From positions 665,501 through 729,500 of the forward strand of contig JAHQIY010000010.1 of the NCBI GenBank assembly GCA_019054805.1: a stretch of DNA of 64,000 bases, in the 5' to 3' direction. Position numbers and translations under genes: made by a program. The notes beneath the pieces are model-generated. The model saw only the letters and a program-made list of their open reading frames with translations, searched no databases and was not told the DNA's origin. Positions 22,802 through 33,180 of the stretch are shown in pieces; the stretch's first letter is position 1; each line of letters starts with the position of its first letter. The stretch comes from Brachionus manjavacas (lineage: Eukaryota > Rotifera > Eurotatoria > Ploima > Brachionidae).

Positions 22802-23489
22802 TTATTTACCCAACACTTTTTTATAATTTTTTTCATAGACTTCTTTGGTCGTACCTTCCGGAAGAGTTTTGACATAAATCGGTGATCTGAGCAGTTTTTT
22901 AGACTCTGGCTCTTTAATCGTTTCATTTGTTCCAATATCTTCTTTAATTTTATTTATTTTGTATTTTTTGTAATCGAACCAAAATTTTTTCAAAGTCACA
23001 TAAAGAATGTTCACAACTAGAATAACCAAGATCCATTCAATTAATTTAGAAATTTTTAGATAAAGACTTAAATATTAAATAAAAGCATGAAAAATTGTAT
23101 TTTTTTAAAAACTTACTCAATTCCATTTATAGAACAGCATGAGCCCAAACCTTCAGTGTAGCAACAATATTTAGTTCTAGAGCATGAGATTTTTTTATCC
23201 CCCAAATGGGAAATAACACTCAAATTTAAGTCACATTTTTGTTGGAATCTTGGTCATAAAATTATAAAAATTAAAAAAAAAATAGCCAAAAAATTTACAT
23301 TAATTTTATATTTTGATTTAAAAGATAGCTTAACATTTGAGGAAATTTGACCGGATAGTAAAGATCGCTTGCTCTATCATAATTTATAATGGTATTAGTG
23401 ACCCCATGTGTGCTGTTAATGCTCATTAGGAAATAATCGGATTTTATTTTTCCTATCAAAGCCAAAAATATTAAAACTATTGAAAGCAT
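22802..23489 (-). CDS. Small type I membrane protein with Shisa-like cysteine motif
   Basis: Three exons on the minus strand: 23489-23299, 23248-23117, 23066-22802; 588 nt, 195 residues, GT/AG at all junctions. Residues 1-17 form a signal peptide (MLSIVLIFLALIGKIKS). The ectodomain is short and ends with a cysteine cluster, CSRTKYCCYTEGLGSCC, placed just before a membrane segment (EWILVILVVNILYVTL). A basic cytosolic tail of about 60 residues follows. A C-x5-CC-x7-CC arrangement right before a membrane helix is the hallmark of the Shisa/WBP1/VOPP1-type (STMC6) group, whose members act as adaptors in trafficking. This assignment is inferred from spacing alone. Gene model confidence is higher than function confidence. 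Confidence 0.7.
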
Positions 23490-24295
23490 GTTTTTTTAAT
23501 TTTGATTTTTTTAAACTTGCATTCGACTGAGAGATTAAATATCCAGCTAGAGACCTTCAATTTAAACTTCTATAGCGTGGTTTATTACGTATTTTTAAAG
23601 GTTCTATAAGGAGTGTATCTAATTGTTAACTTACATCCATAGACCCAAAATCTTCAAGCATTTCTGAATGTATTAAATTATTTAAATTCTAAATCAATGA
23701 GTTTTTTTTAATGTAAATTTAGAACAGGGATTCAGAAGGTCCATTATTGACAAAAAAAGTCTAAATCGAAGGTCTAATTTCTACCATAAATAATTAATCG
23801 AAGAATAAAATAATTAAAAACAAAGCAAATATTGGAGTAGAATATTTTTTTTAGGTCTGCCAAGTGACCAAAAGCCGCACAATAAAATTTTTTGATAAAA
23901 TTTCTAATTTACAATTTAAATATTTAAATAAAAAAAAACTGAATTTTAAATTGCTATAATATTCTTCTTTAACCTAATTAGCTCAAAGTATCGGATGTCG
24001 ATTGTTCAGAAAAAGGCTTTGGATACAATTCATTTTAATAATCTAGACATCCTTATAAAATAAAAAAAAAGATTAAATTTTAAATAGAAATAAAGACCTT
24101 AGCCAAATAATAATGACAAAAATTTGACACCTGTAAAGATATGCTTTGAGTGCTTTTTTTTCCTTTTAAATCACGAAAGCTTTAATAAAATAATTTATTT
24201 CATTCAAGTTAAACTTTTTTTCTTAATTTTCTTTATTGATTTAGGGATCAATAATTTTGAATTTAAAGATAATTTACACATATCATTTTAAAAAA
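23490..24295. other. Divergent intergenic region
   Basis: Lies between the minus-strand Shisa-like gene and the plus-strand Hint gene, so it should contain both promoters. No clear TATA or initiator pair was identified. Confidence 0.4.
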
Positions 24296-25337
24296 ATGAA
24301 AACAACTAAGCTCGTGTTCATTGAAATTACATTTACACTTTTATTGATAAACTTTATCAATTGTGGGTGTCCGATTTCGGACAATCCAAGCCAGATGTTC
24401 CAATGCTTGACAATAAACCCACAAGCTTTCATCGATTTAATATCCAAAGGCGACTACAAAAGCTTTTGTCACATGGCCAATGGCTACATGACCTGCATGA
24501 CTACGTATGTGCGAGATTGTCTAGGTGGCAAGGCTGCTACCGGAATTCTTGAAGAGCTTCAAGACTTGAATCTCAAATGTTGCATTAGTGGTCGAAACCA
24601 GGAATGTGTAATCAAAAGTAAAAATTTAAATTTAAAAAGAATAAGTTTTTAGAATTTTTTTTTAATCTAGATCCTTCTTTGTTGTCGAAATGTTTTTCGT
24701 TTGACAACACTGTAATGATGGCTGATGGTAGCTTAAAATCAATCAGAGAGTCAAAAGTGGGAGACATGGTCAAAGCTACTGATAAAAATGGCCTTTTAGT
24801 AAATTCTGAAATAATAGAAATATTTCATAAAGACTCAAATTCGTCTAGTAATTTTTTTAATTGAAAAAATGCTAATTAATTTATTTTTTTTAAGCTTTAT
24901 TTCAAGTTTTTTACGATTTGAAAAATAATAAAATATCACTTACCGGTTCTCATTTGATTTATGTGCTCTCAAAAGGTTATTTGAAAGCTAGAGATGTCAA
25001 AATTGGCGACAAGCTCAGGATTTATTCTCAAACAGAAAAAAAATTCAAAGAATTCGAAGTGAAAAAAATAGATTTTCAAATAAAAGAAGGATTTATTGCA
25101 CCGTTGACAAATCATGGCACAATATTGGTAAATGGTGTAGATGCGTCGTGTTATGCTGATATAAACAACCAAAAATTGGCAGATATAGCCATGTTACCTG
25201 TTAAATTTTGGTACAAATTATCGAAAATGCTTAATTTTAAAATAGAGAGAGACACTAGTGAATTTGTTAGTGTTTCTAAATATTTTAATGTTTTACACAA
25301 TTTAAGTTATAACATTTTTCCTTTTTTATTTAAATGA
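24296..25337 (+). CDS. Secreted hedgehog-type Hint (Hog) domain protein
   Basis: Three exons: 24296-24617, 24671-24847, 24895-25337; 942 nt, 313 residues. The first ATG gives a signal peptide (MKTTKLVFIEITFTLLLINF). An N-terminal domain of about 85 residues with eight cysteines (from CGCPISDNPSQMFQC to DLNLKCCISGRNQEC) is not the hedgehog signalling fold. From residue about 113 the C-terminal Hint domain begins with KCFSFDNTVMMADG, then the VGDMVKA block, TGSH (the T-x-x-H motif of hedgehog self-cleavage) and GFIAPLTNHGTILVNGVDAS followed by CYAD, the typical Hog end. The catalytic cysteine and T-x-x-H are kept, so autoprocessing looks possible. The residue before the cysteine is lysine, not the usual glycine. 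Intron 2 has two possible in-frame acceptors 12 nt apart. Confidence 0.9.
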
Positions 25338-27061
25338 GATAGATTTTAATCAAGTGTAAATGCTTTAAAAATAAATTATAGAAAAATAAATTTTTTAAAA
25401 GTTGTTTAGTAAGATTATGAAAAAAAATTATTTTCTTATAATTAATCCTTTATCTAATAAATATTTTCTTAACAACTCGAGCATCAAAAAATTTTTATAA
25501 TGTATTATTCTGAATAAAATGAAAAAATTTTATTTTTAAAGCTTAAATGAGAAGTTTTTCTTTTATTTAGATAAGAAATTTAAAAAAAAAAGGATTCAGA
25601 TAATAAAATTAGATTTCCTAATTCAAGAAAAAAATATATGAATTTTGTCGATTCTTCATAACGGAATCACCTAATATATTTGACCTTAGATTTACCAAAA
25701 AAATCCTAATATAAATTCTGAATTCAAAATAGATGTTCCAGGTGCAGTTTAGATGAAGAGCAAGAAAAAACTGAGAGGTTGATGGAAGCACATGTGAGAA
25801 TATCAACTTAAAAATCGGCTAAATTTCTGATTTCATCACTAAAAGTACAGAGTCTAAAAAATAATTTTTCGTAATTTTTCAACAAATTTTATTTATGATA
25901 AATTCTCGATTTTTTTTTGTTTTTCTTGAGTTAGAATAAAAAATGATTCAAATCGAATATATCCTTTCTAGAAATCAATATATTGAATTAAATGATCCTG
26001 AACAAGAATTATTTAGCGGTTGTGAAGTTTGGTGCCAAACGGTTGCAAAATATATTTTATAAAATTAAACACCATTTTTATTTGAATTATTAGCAATTTT
26101 TTTTAAAAATAAATGTTTAAAATTTTCAAACAAAATTTGATAAACGTAAACAAAAGCAAAAAATTTTGGATAAAACAAAAAGTGGAGCATTGCTTATTTT
26201 TTTAGAAAATTTAGGTACTTTTTCTTAATTAATTATCATTTTTTAATAAAAAGTGTTTTTTTTTAATCCAAAATTTACGCAACATAAAGTAAATTTACAT
26301 TCAAAAAGACCCCAAAGCTCTTAACGTAAAATCTTAATCTGCTTCACCACAAGGTTCAAACTGCAATAATCAAACTTGCTAAAAAATTCGATTTTTAAAT
26401 TATTTAAATTTAAAATTGAAGCTAATGACTTCAATAACATAAACAACTTTCTAGAAAAATATGACTGACATGATTTTCAGCATAAAACTCGATTGAATAT
26501 TATCTTTTTTTTTTAACAAACATTCTCTTCTCATAATTTAGGTACTTTTTCTTAAATTTGTAATCATTTTTTAATAAAAAGTTTCAGTAAGTTAAAAATA
26601 ATGGATTTCTATTTAATTTAATGTTAATTATTTTTTTTATGTATAAACTTAATAATTGGAGAATTTTAAAAAATAAAAAATTAAGGGTATTTTATTCTTT
26701 TTAATCGATTTTAATCATCCTAAATTAACCAAAAGCCGTATAAAAGCATATTAAAGATGCAAGAAAAGGTCCGGCAAAAAAGCATTTATTTTATTTAAAA
26801 AATCAAATTAAATTTTCAACTGGTAGGAAAAATGACCAGTGCTTGGAATGTAATACATTTAGCTTTTTAAAACGATTTTTTTATTTTGCAAAATATATGT
26901 GTAAATGACCCCCAAAATCAAACACTTAAAAGGTGAAAAATTAATTTTAATTTTCTTTAATTTTTATTATTTATGTTTAAATGCAAAGTTTTAAGAAGAG
27001 ATTTTAAATAGATTTATTCAATTTGTTCACATAAACTAAAAATTGTTCACCTAATTTTAAG
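25338..27061. other. AT-rich intergenic sequence with repeat copy
   Basis: No supported gene. 26890-27060 resembles the 9478-9795 repeat. The 25618-25806 minus-strand frame appears to be chance. Confidence 0.5.
26890..27060. repeat. Partial second copy of the GTTCAC-motif repeat
   Basis: Shares several phrases in the same order with 9478-9795 (AACACTT, TTAAGAAGAGATTT, TTGTTCACATAAACTAAAAA, TTGTTCACCT). It lacks the left motif cluster. Confidence 0.55.
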
Positions 27062-27065
27062 TCTT

Positions 27066-27449
27066 TGAATCCAGTGTGGTACAACTGCTAACGATGTGTA
27101 CAATCTCTACAAAATGCAACAAGCTAGAATTGATTTTAATTTAATTTCTGATAAATTTGCAGTTTTACCAGAATTTGGTAAATAAATAAACAAATTATAT
27201 AAAAGTTAAAAAAAGATATTTTTTTCAAATTTCCAAATAAAAAATTAAACCATATCTTTTTTTTTTATCTTTAAAAAATTTTATTTAAATGCCTAACAAA
27301 ATTAAATTGATACAGTTTAGTCAAAATTTCTGATCTTAAAAGTCAGAAATTAAAAAAAGAGAGCTCTAAAATTTGTTCACCATTTATCTGGTTTTTGATT
27401 TTGCAAAAAAAATTTATTTTCAGTTTCTCCATTAGATCCAAATTACTGA
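27066..27449 (+). pseudogene. Possible orphan terminal exons
   Basis: After an AG at about 27069 the sequence reads CGTTANDVYNLYKMQQARID and on to AVLPEFG before a GT at about 27180. An AG at about 27422 then continues in phase with VSPLDPNY and a stop. The phase agreement and protein-like composition suggest the 3' end of a gene or a gene fragment. No upstream exons or family could be identified, so this may be a relic or chance. Confidence 0.25.
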
Positions 27450-27828
27450 AAAAAATTAATTCTTTCAAATTTTGTTTTTTAGTAACCAACTTAAAAATCT
27501 TAATATGTTTTGAGCTCGTGACTTAATAATTTCTTTGACTATAAATACTCGTTAATGGGAAAACTATAATTTGAATTTTTTTGTCTACTATTGTTTCCTT
27601 TAAATGAAAATTCTAAACAGAAGCAGAATCTAAAGACCAATACAAACAGTTTTGTGCCGTGTGGCATAATATTAGACAACTCAATCAAAATCGACAGTAG
27701 GGCAGCAAGACCTTCATCGGCCTCAAAATAAATTTATGTATTTTACGCCAAGTAGGGTCTTAATAGTCATATTTTGATTAATAAGATAAAAAACACTCCA
27801 AAATTGAATCTTTTTAAAATTTATCAAT

Positions 27829-27965
27829 GACTATAGAGTATGCTAAAGGAAATAAAATAAACTTTTTGAAATCATTATTTATTTTTTTTTAATTTTATTT
27901 TACTCGATTTAAAAAGTAATGATTTCAATAAGTTTATTTTATTTCCTTTAGCATACTCTATAGTC
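27829..27965. mobile_element. 137-bp hairpin MITE
   Basis: Arms of 49 bp (27829-27877 and 27917-27965) pair with one mismatch. The ends start GACTATAGAGTATGCTAAAG. The loop is 39 nt. The transcript of either strand would form a long perfect hairpin. No clear target duplication. Confidence 0.8.
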
Positions 27966-28790
27966 TTAGATAAAGCAACAAAGTTAAAATTTGAGACTTG
28001 ATGACTTAAAATCATTATTTTTTTTTATTTCGAAAATAAATCTCTAAACGATAACAACTTTTTCATTTTTAAACTGATTCGATCCTGAGATATTGGGCTT
28101 CAAGTGCAACATACTTTTAAAAGTGTCTAACTTTGCCTGTTATTTTCCAACGAGAATTTCAAGGAACGGAATTTTCAAAAATTATGAAACTGGGTGATCT
28201 TATGTTTAGGTCTTTTTTTATTCTATGATATCTTTTTTGCTATATTCCTTTAAAAAAATTCAATTTTGTGGTGGCTCATGCCCTTTTATATTTTTAATTT
28301 TTATTATCTAAAAAGGTTTTCCAACACACATTACCTTGTCGAAAAGGAGATGCATGCCCTCTCCTGTTGGATAGCATGGCATAAATTACAATTTCATCGT
28401 TATTTTTGAATTTGCAGATAATAATTATCTTGATGCCATAAAACTTTAATATTTTGATTAACGAATAATTTAATTCAGTAAATTGTCAACAAAAAATAAA
28501 AATAATCTTATGAATTCATTTTTTTGTATTTTCTTATTTTATCGAATATCGAAATTAAAAAAAATTTATCACCAAAAAAAATTCAAAATTCCAATTATTT
28601 TTATTATTAAAATGAATAAAAAATAACTTGTTTATATCTAAAACTTAGAGATATAAACAAATAGAAAGAAATTCGAATAATTGAGAATAAAGCGAACAAA
28701 AAAATTGAGATGAAAATTTATTATAGTAGTAACCTTTTTATTAAAATATAAAAGATGGACTCTCATCATTTACTAAATTAATTTGGTCAC
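27966..28790. other. AT-rich intergenic sequence
   Basis: Contains the 3' untranslated region of the minus-strand eIF1A gene. Nothing else is supported. Confidence 0.45.
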
Positions 28791-29354
28791 CTATTCGTCT
28801 TCTTCTTCTTCTTCGTCTTCTTCGTCCGAATCAATGAAGTCTTCCAATGGGTCCCGAGTTATATTCGAATTTCTGTTTAGATTACCATTGCCGAAAATAC
28901 TCGAACCTTTGGCATCTCTTTCTTCGGTGTCAGATTCGTCATCAGAAAATTGTTCGTCAAAGAAAATATCGTCACCACCTTGATCTTGTCCAAAGCTGGT
29001 TGTGTCCGTGATGGTAACATTTTCTGGAATTTGCTTCTTGTTTTTCAATACTCTGACCTCATCAGCATTGTACTTGAGAATAACGTCGGCTTTTTCGTCT
29101 TGAAAGTCACGCAAACCAATGAGTATGACATCACTGGTGTTGATCCACACTTTCTTTCTCAATTTGCCACGGATGTGACACAAGCGTTTGTGTCCATCGA
29201 AGCACATCGCCTCTAGTCTTCCATTTCCTAACATTTTAAGAACTTGGGCATAGGCCTGGCCCGGCTCGGCAAGGATAAGCTCACGCTTCATATCGTCATT
29301 TTCGTTCTTTCCTCGGCGACGATTTTTTCCTCCCTTTCCTTTATTTTTCGGCAT
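28791..29354 (-). CDS. EIF1A: Translation initiation factor eIF1A
   Basis: Intronless frame of 187 residues. The N-terminal tail [19 protein letters not shown] is the family signature, followed by the OB-fold with [29 protein letters not shown] and a [12 protein letters not shown] helix. eIF1A binds the 40S ribosomal A site and, with eIF1, promotes scanning and start-codon selection. The protein is about 40 residues longer than the human one because the acidic C-terminal tail is expanded and ends in a run of aspartate and glutamate (encoded by CTTCTT repeats on the plus strand). The ATG is preceded by a polypyrimidine tract and AG 20 nt upstream, indicating a 5' UTR intron or a trans-splice site. 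It is the better conserved of two paralogues in the window. Confidence 0.95.
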   Translation of the reverse strand: MPKNKGKGGKNRRRGKNENDDMKRELILAEPGQAYAQVLKMLGNGRLEAMCFDGHKRLCHIRGKLRKKVWINTSDVILIGLRDFQDEKADVILKYNADEVRVLKNKKQIPENVTITDTTSFGQDQGGDDIFFDEQFSDDESDTEERDAKGSSIFGNGNLNRNSNITRDPLEDFIDSDEEDEEEEEDE

Positions 29355-30740
29355 TTTAACCTAAACTTTCTCTTCTAAAAAAAAAGTTAAATTTTCAATG
29401 CTAGAGATTTGCTAAAGATCATGGTCGCTGCGTGCATTTATGGAAGATTAGACAAATTTGTAATATTCAGCACACATTTAACTTGGGTTAAGCAAAATAT
29501 GAGCGAAATTAAGTGAGAAGAACTTAGTTTTGTTTGTTGATAATTAATTATAATAAAATTTTGAAATCAAATGCAATTTGCATGCTTTTCCATTAGGTGT
29601 TCCTAAAGTGCAAAATTTTTATAGAAAATAAATTTAGTCCTAAAAATTTTTTATGCTAAATAAATTATTTTGAAAATTTTTCATAACAAAACACCAAGCA
29701 TCTATAAATTTCAAATTTTGTAATCTTAAATTTTTTTTAATTATTTAAATATTTTTTTTTGGATGCCTAACCCGTCATGTCAATAGTTAATTAAATTTAA
29801 GATTTTAAATTTTTAAATGTTTAATTATTAATTTTAATCTTAACTAATAGCTCTCTAATCTACAAAATATCCGAATCCATAAACCAGGGCTCTCTCCTGA
29901 ACCCCGTTTATTAATTAATCAATTTTTATATCAAAATCAATTTTTTTTAAATGACGTTTTGATCATTAATATAACGGCTTAATATTTTACCTTTTTTTTT
30001 TCATTTGCTGAAAAAAGATTTTTTCTAATTTCATGAATTTTGTTAAAGATTGACAAAAATAAGAGATTTTGTAGTTGATTTAATTTCAGGTTAAAAAAAA
30101 GTTGAGTTAATAATTTGGTTTCATTTTTTTCTTCTTGTAAATTTTGAATAAAAAATTAAATGATATTTGGCAACAAATTGTTCCAATATTTAATTTTTTT
30201 TATACGTAATGGCTTGCTAGTTATGATCCAGTCATCGAAAAATTAAAGATAAAGATATTTGTGAAGAATTTTTTAAGACGTTTAAAATTTTTTTCTTCAT
30301 TTTTTACCTTGATAAACAAATAAATAAATTAAATTTTTTTTTTGTTTAAAAGCCTTTTACTGACTATCAGTATTTTAAAAAATCTTGAGGCAAGCTTATT
30401 TTTCAGATTAGGATCGCATCTAGTTTCTTCACATTTTTTCTTTTTTAACTCCATTCCTTTTTACTTAATTAACTCAAGAGAAAACGCATTCCATCAAAAC
30501 TTTAATGTAGCCATGGTATGGCTTTAATTTAAAAATAAAAAAACTTAAGTTAAAATAAAAGAACGACTGAATAGTTATAGTTAAAATAAAAAAAGATGTT
30601 TCATTAACGTTTCAAACCTTACATTGGGGTTAGGTAATCCATGAATTACATGAATTCAATCAATTAAAATACAAAAAAGTTTAAGAAAATATATGCATCC
30701 TATTTTAAAACTAAATTTATCTATTTGAACACTTTTTTGA
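29355..30740. other. AT-rich intergenic sequence
   Basis: Divergent side of the eIF1A gene; no further feature supported. Confidence 0.45.
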
Positions 30741-30744
30741 ACAA

Positions 30745-31132
30745 AAAGATTCCATAGTTAAATCAAAGCATCTTGGATGGCATTTTCCACAAGACCAATT
30801 GTTATATTTCTCACAAGAAATCCATTTTTTTTGATTTGTTTTGACTTTTCCAAATACTTTATTACATTTGAAACAACTTTTTTGGTCGTTCAGTGAAGAC
30901 TAAAAGCGCTGCAAATTCTTTAGGGATCCATGGGGTTAATACTATTAACCTTTATCATTTGCAGGTCTTTTATACTTTTGATTGATTCGATCGTTTAGTG
31001 TTGAATATGGAATGTTAAAGCGAACAGAAGCTTGATGTTTGTTTAATTTTTTAGCTTCAATTTCGGCAATGGATATTGTAATATTTCTTCGCTATAACCT
31101 TTTTGGGTTTTTTGGAAGTTAATTATCGGCAT
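30745..31132 (-). mobile_element. Pogo/Tigger-type transposon remnant (HTH plus zinc motif)
   Basis: Minus strand. The start near 31131 reads MPIINFQKTQKGYSEEI, then after a one-base frame change SIAEIEAKKLNKHQASVRFN and IPYSTLNDRINQKY, the pipsqueak-type helix-turn-helix at the N-terminus of pogo transposases. Downstream, near 30760-30890, comes CFKCNKVFGKVK, WISCEKYN and CGKCHPRC, a cysteine-rich C-terminal zinc motif found in the same elements. The DDE catalytic core between them is missing, so this is an internally deleted copy. Confidence 0.7.
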
Positions 31133-31139
31133 TTTCTCT

Positions 31140-32661
31140 AATTTTTCACACAATTAACCTTTGAAGACAATTTGAGATTAAAAAAGCTTATAAAAGTCTA
31201 TTTTTGAAAAATTTTAATTGCAATACATTAAAGGAAAATTATTTTGAAAAATCAATTTTGAAAAAAATTAAAAATTAACCCAAAAGCAAAAAAAAATAAA
31301 AAAATAATTTTTTGTTATGTTTGCCAAATACAAATAGAAAAAGATAAAATTCTAATAAGTGGTTGGCTTGTGAAAACTATGAATGCTGGTCATGTTACGA
31401 TTGTCTTCCGGAAAAGTTTAAATTTAACTTTTATAATGAATATAAATGCAATTCATATTAATTTATGTACAAAATCAAACATACAAAATCGATAGACTTA
31501 AATTATTTTTAATTATTTATCTAAGTTGTTTTAAATTTAAATCGAGAATCTGTTAAAATTCGTTGTTTTTTGTAGTAAATAAATATTTTTTTTAAAAAAT
31601 GAGTTTTTATATGCACTTGGGTTATTTAGTGAATTTTAGGCTAATGTAGTTAGAAAACGGGGTAATCTGACTCAATTTCGGAGTAGAAGGGTTAAAACTA
31701 TTAACCCTTTAACCCCTCACATAATTACATGACTGAGGTAATATGGTGAGAATAAAAATTGGGGTAAATTCGGTGAGCATTTTCGAAGTTTTCAGGTGGT
31801 CAGAACCCCAAACCAGCAAAAAAAAAAAGGGTCACCACATTAGACCGGTTTACTATACATTGTTTTTATTTTTGTTATTATTTTTTTCTTTAGTGACAAT
31901 TTAATAAAATAATTACACAGATATTATTTTTGTTTTATTGTTATTATATTTATTATATTTCTATATAATTTGTGGCTGTTTTTATTACTCAAGTGGAAAA
32001 AATAAATTATCTCTCATTTTTTATTTATCTATTTATAATCTAAAAAAATTTAGAAACTAAATTAAGTGTCTGAAAAATTGGACTATAATTCCATTCAAGT
32101 CGGCCAAGGTTCTAATTATAAAAATACAAATAGTTTGCAGAACGAGTTTTAGACGTTTTAAATGAAGCAAAATACCGAGTTATGGGACGAAACATGTCAT
32201 AGCCTCCCCACCATAAACTTAAGCTCTAGTTTTAATTTAATTTTTTTTTCTATAGACTCGGGGTAATGCAATAAGAATATTATAAAATTTATTTTCAATA
32301 AAGTCTTAATGTGGGGTCAACCTCATTGATCTTTTGTGACCAAGTACTGATCGCTTGGGTGATTTAAAAAGATTCTACGCTAATGAAAAAAAAATGCCTA
32401 TTCCTCAACTAAAAAAAAAATTACAGCCAAAAAATTTTCCCTCCAAATAAGTGAATAAAATTTTATTAAATTCTATTTTTAATAATTTTATCCAAGAAAA
32501 ATTAAAATAAAGATATTTTGAGATAAAAGCTTTAAATGTTGAAATTTCTAGATAGTTGCGAAATATGTTCAAAAGAATTTCAAAATAAGTATAAATAAAA
32601 CTCTTTATTCAAATATTGTTACAGAAATTTGATTTTGAATAAATAAAAATTAAAACCAAAA
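31140..32661. other. AT-rich intergenic sequence
   Basis: Holds the upstream region of the second eIF1A gene. A TTGTTACAG acceptor-like site lies at about 32616-32624, about 37 nt before the ATG. No other gene is supported. Confidence 0.45.
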
Positions 32662-33180
32662 ATGCCGAAAAACAAAGGAAAGGGAGGAAAAAACCGTCGC
32701 CGAGGAAAAAACGAAAACGATGGCATTAAACGTGAATTGATAACTGCTGAACCCGGACAAACATACGCCCAAGTTCTTAAGATGATGGGAAGCGGGAATG
32801 TCGAAGCATTGTGTAATGATAATAAGAAACGAATCTGCCACATCAGGGGAAAAATGAATAAGAAAATTTGGATCAATGTTGGAGATCTAATTTTGATTAG
32901 TGTGAGAGACTTTCAGAATGAAAAGGCTGATGTGATTGCCAAGTATAATAGTGATGAAGCCAGAGCTTTAAAAAATAAAGGCGAAATTTTGGAAAATTCC
33001 GGTATCGGTGAAACCACTCAATTCAAACAAGAGAACACTGGAGATGACATTTTCTTTTATGAAGATTTATCAGATTCAGAAGAAAAAAAAAGTGAGTCGG
33101 GGCGAAATAAGAGTGATACATATCCAGACAACTACATTAGTTCTGATTATTCGGACGAAGACACCTTGTCTGACATCTAA
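32662..33180 (+). CDS. Divergent eIF1A paralogue
   Basis: Intronless frame of 172 residues. The first 20 residues are identical to the other copy (28791-29354), but the OB-fold has drifted: GSGNVEALCNDNKKRICHIR replaces [20 protein letters not shown], and GKMNKKIWI replaces GKLRKKVWI, changing basic surface residues that contact the ribosome in known eIF1A. The C-terminal tail is acidic and ends DTLSDI, close to the DIDDI end of typical eIF1A, an end the conserved copy lacks. Frame and start are intact, so it is probably expressed and perhaps tissue-restricted. Origin by duplication or retroposition cannot be told apart because both copies lack introns. Confidence 0.9.
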   Translation: MPKNKGKGGKNRRRGKNENDGIKRELITAEPGQTYAQVLKMMGSGNVEALCNDNKKRICHIRGKMNKKIWINVGDLILISVRDFQNEKADVIAKYNSDEARALKNKGEILENSGIGETTQFKQENTGDDIFFYEDLSDSEEKKSESGRNKSDTYPDNYISSDYSDEDTLSDI

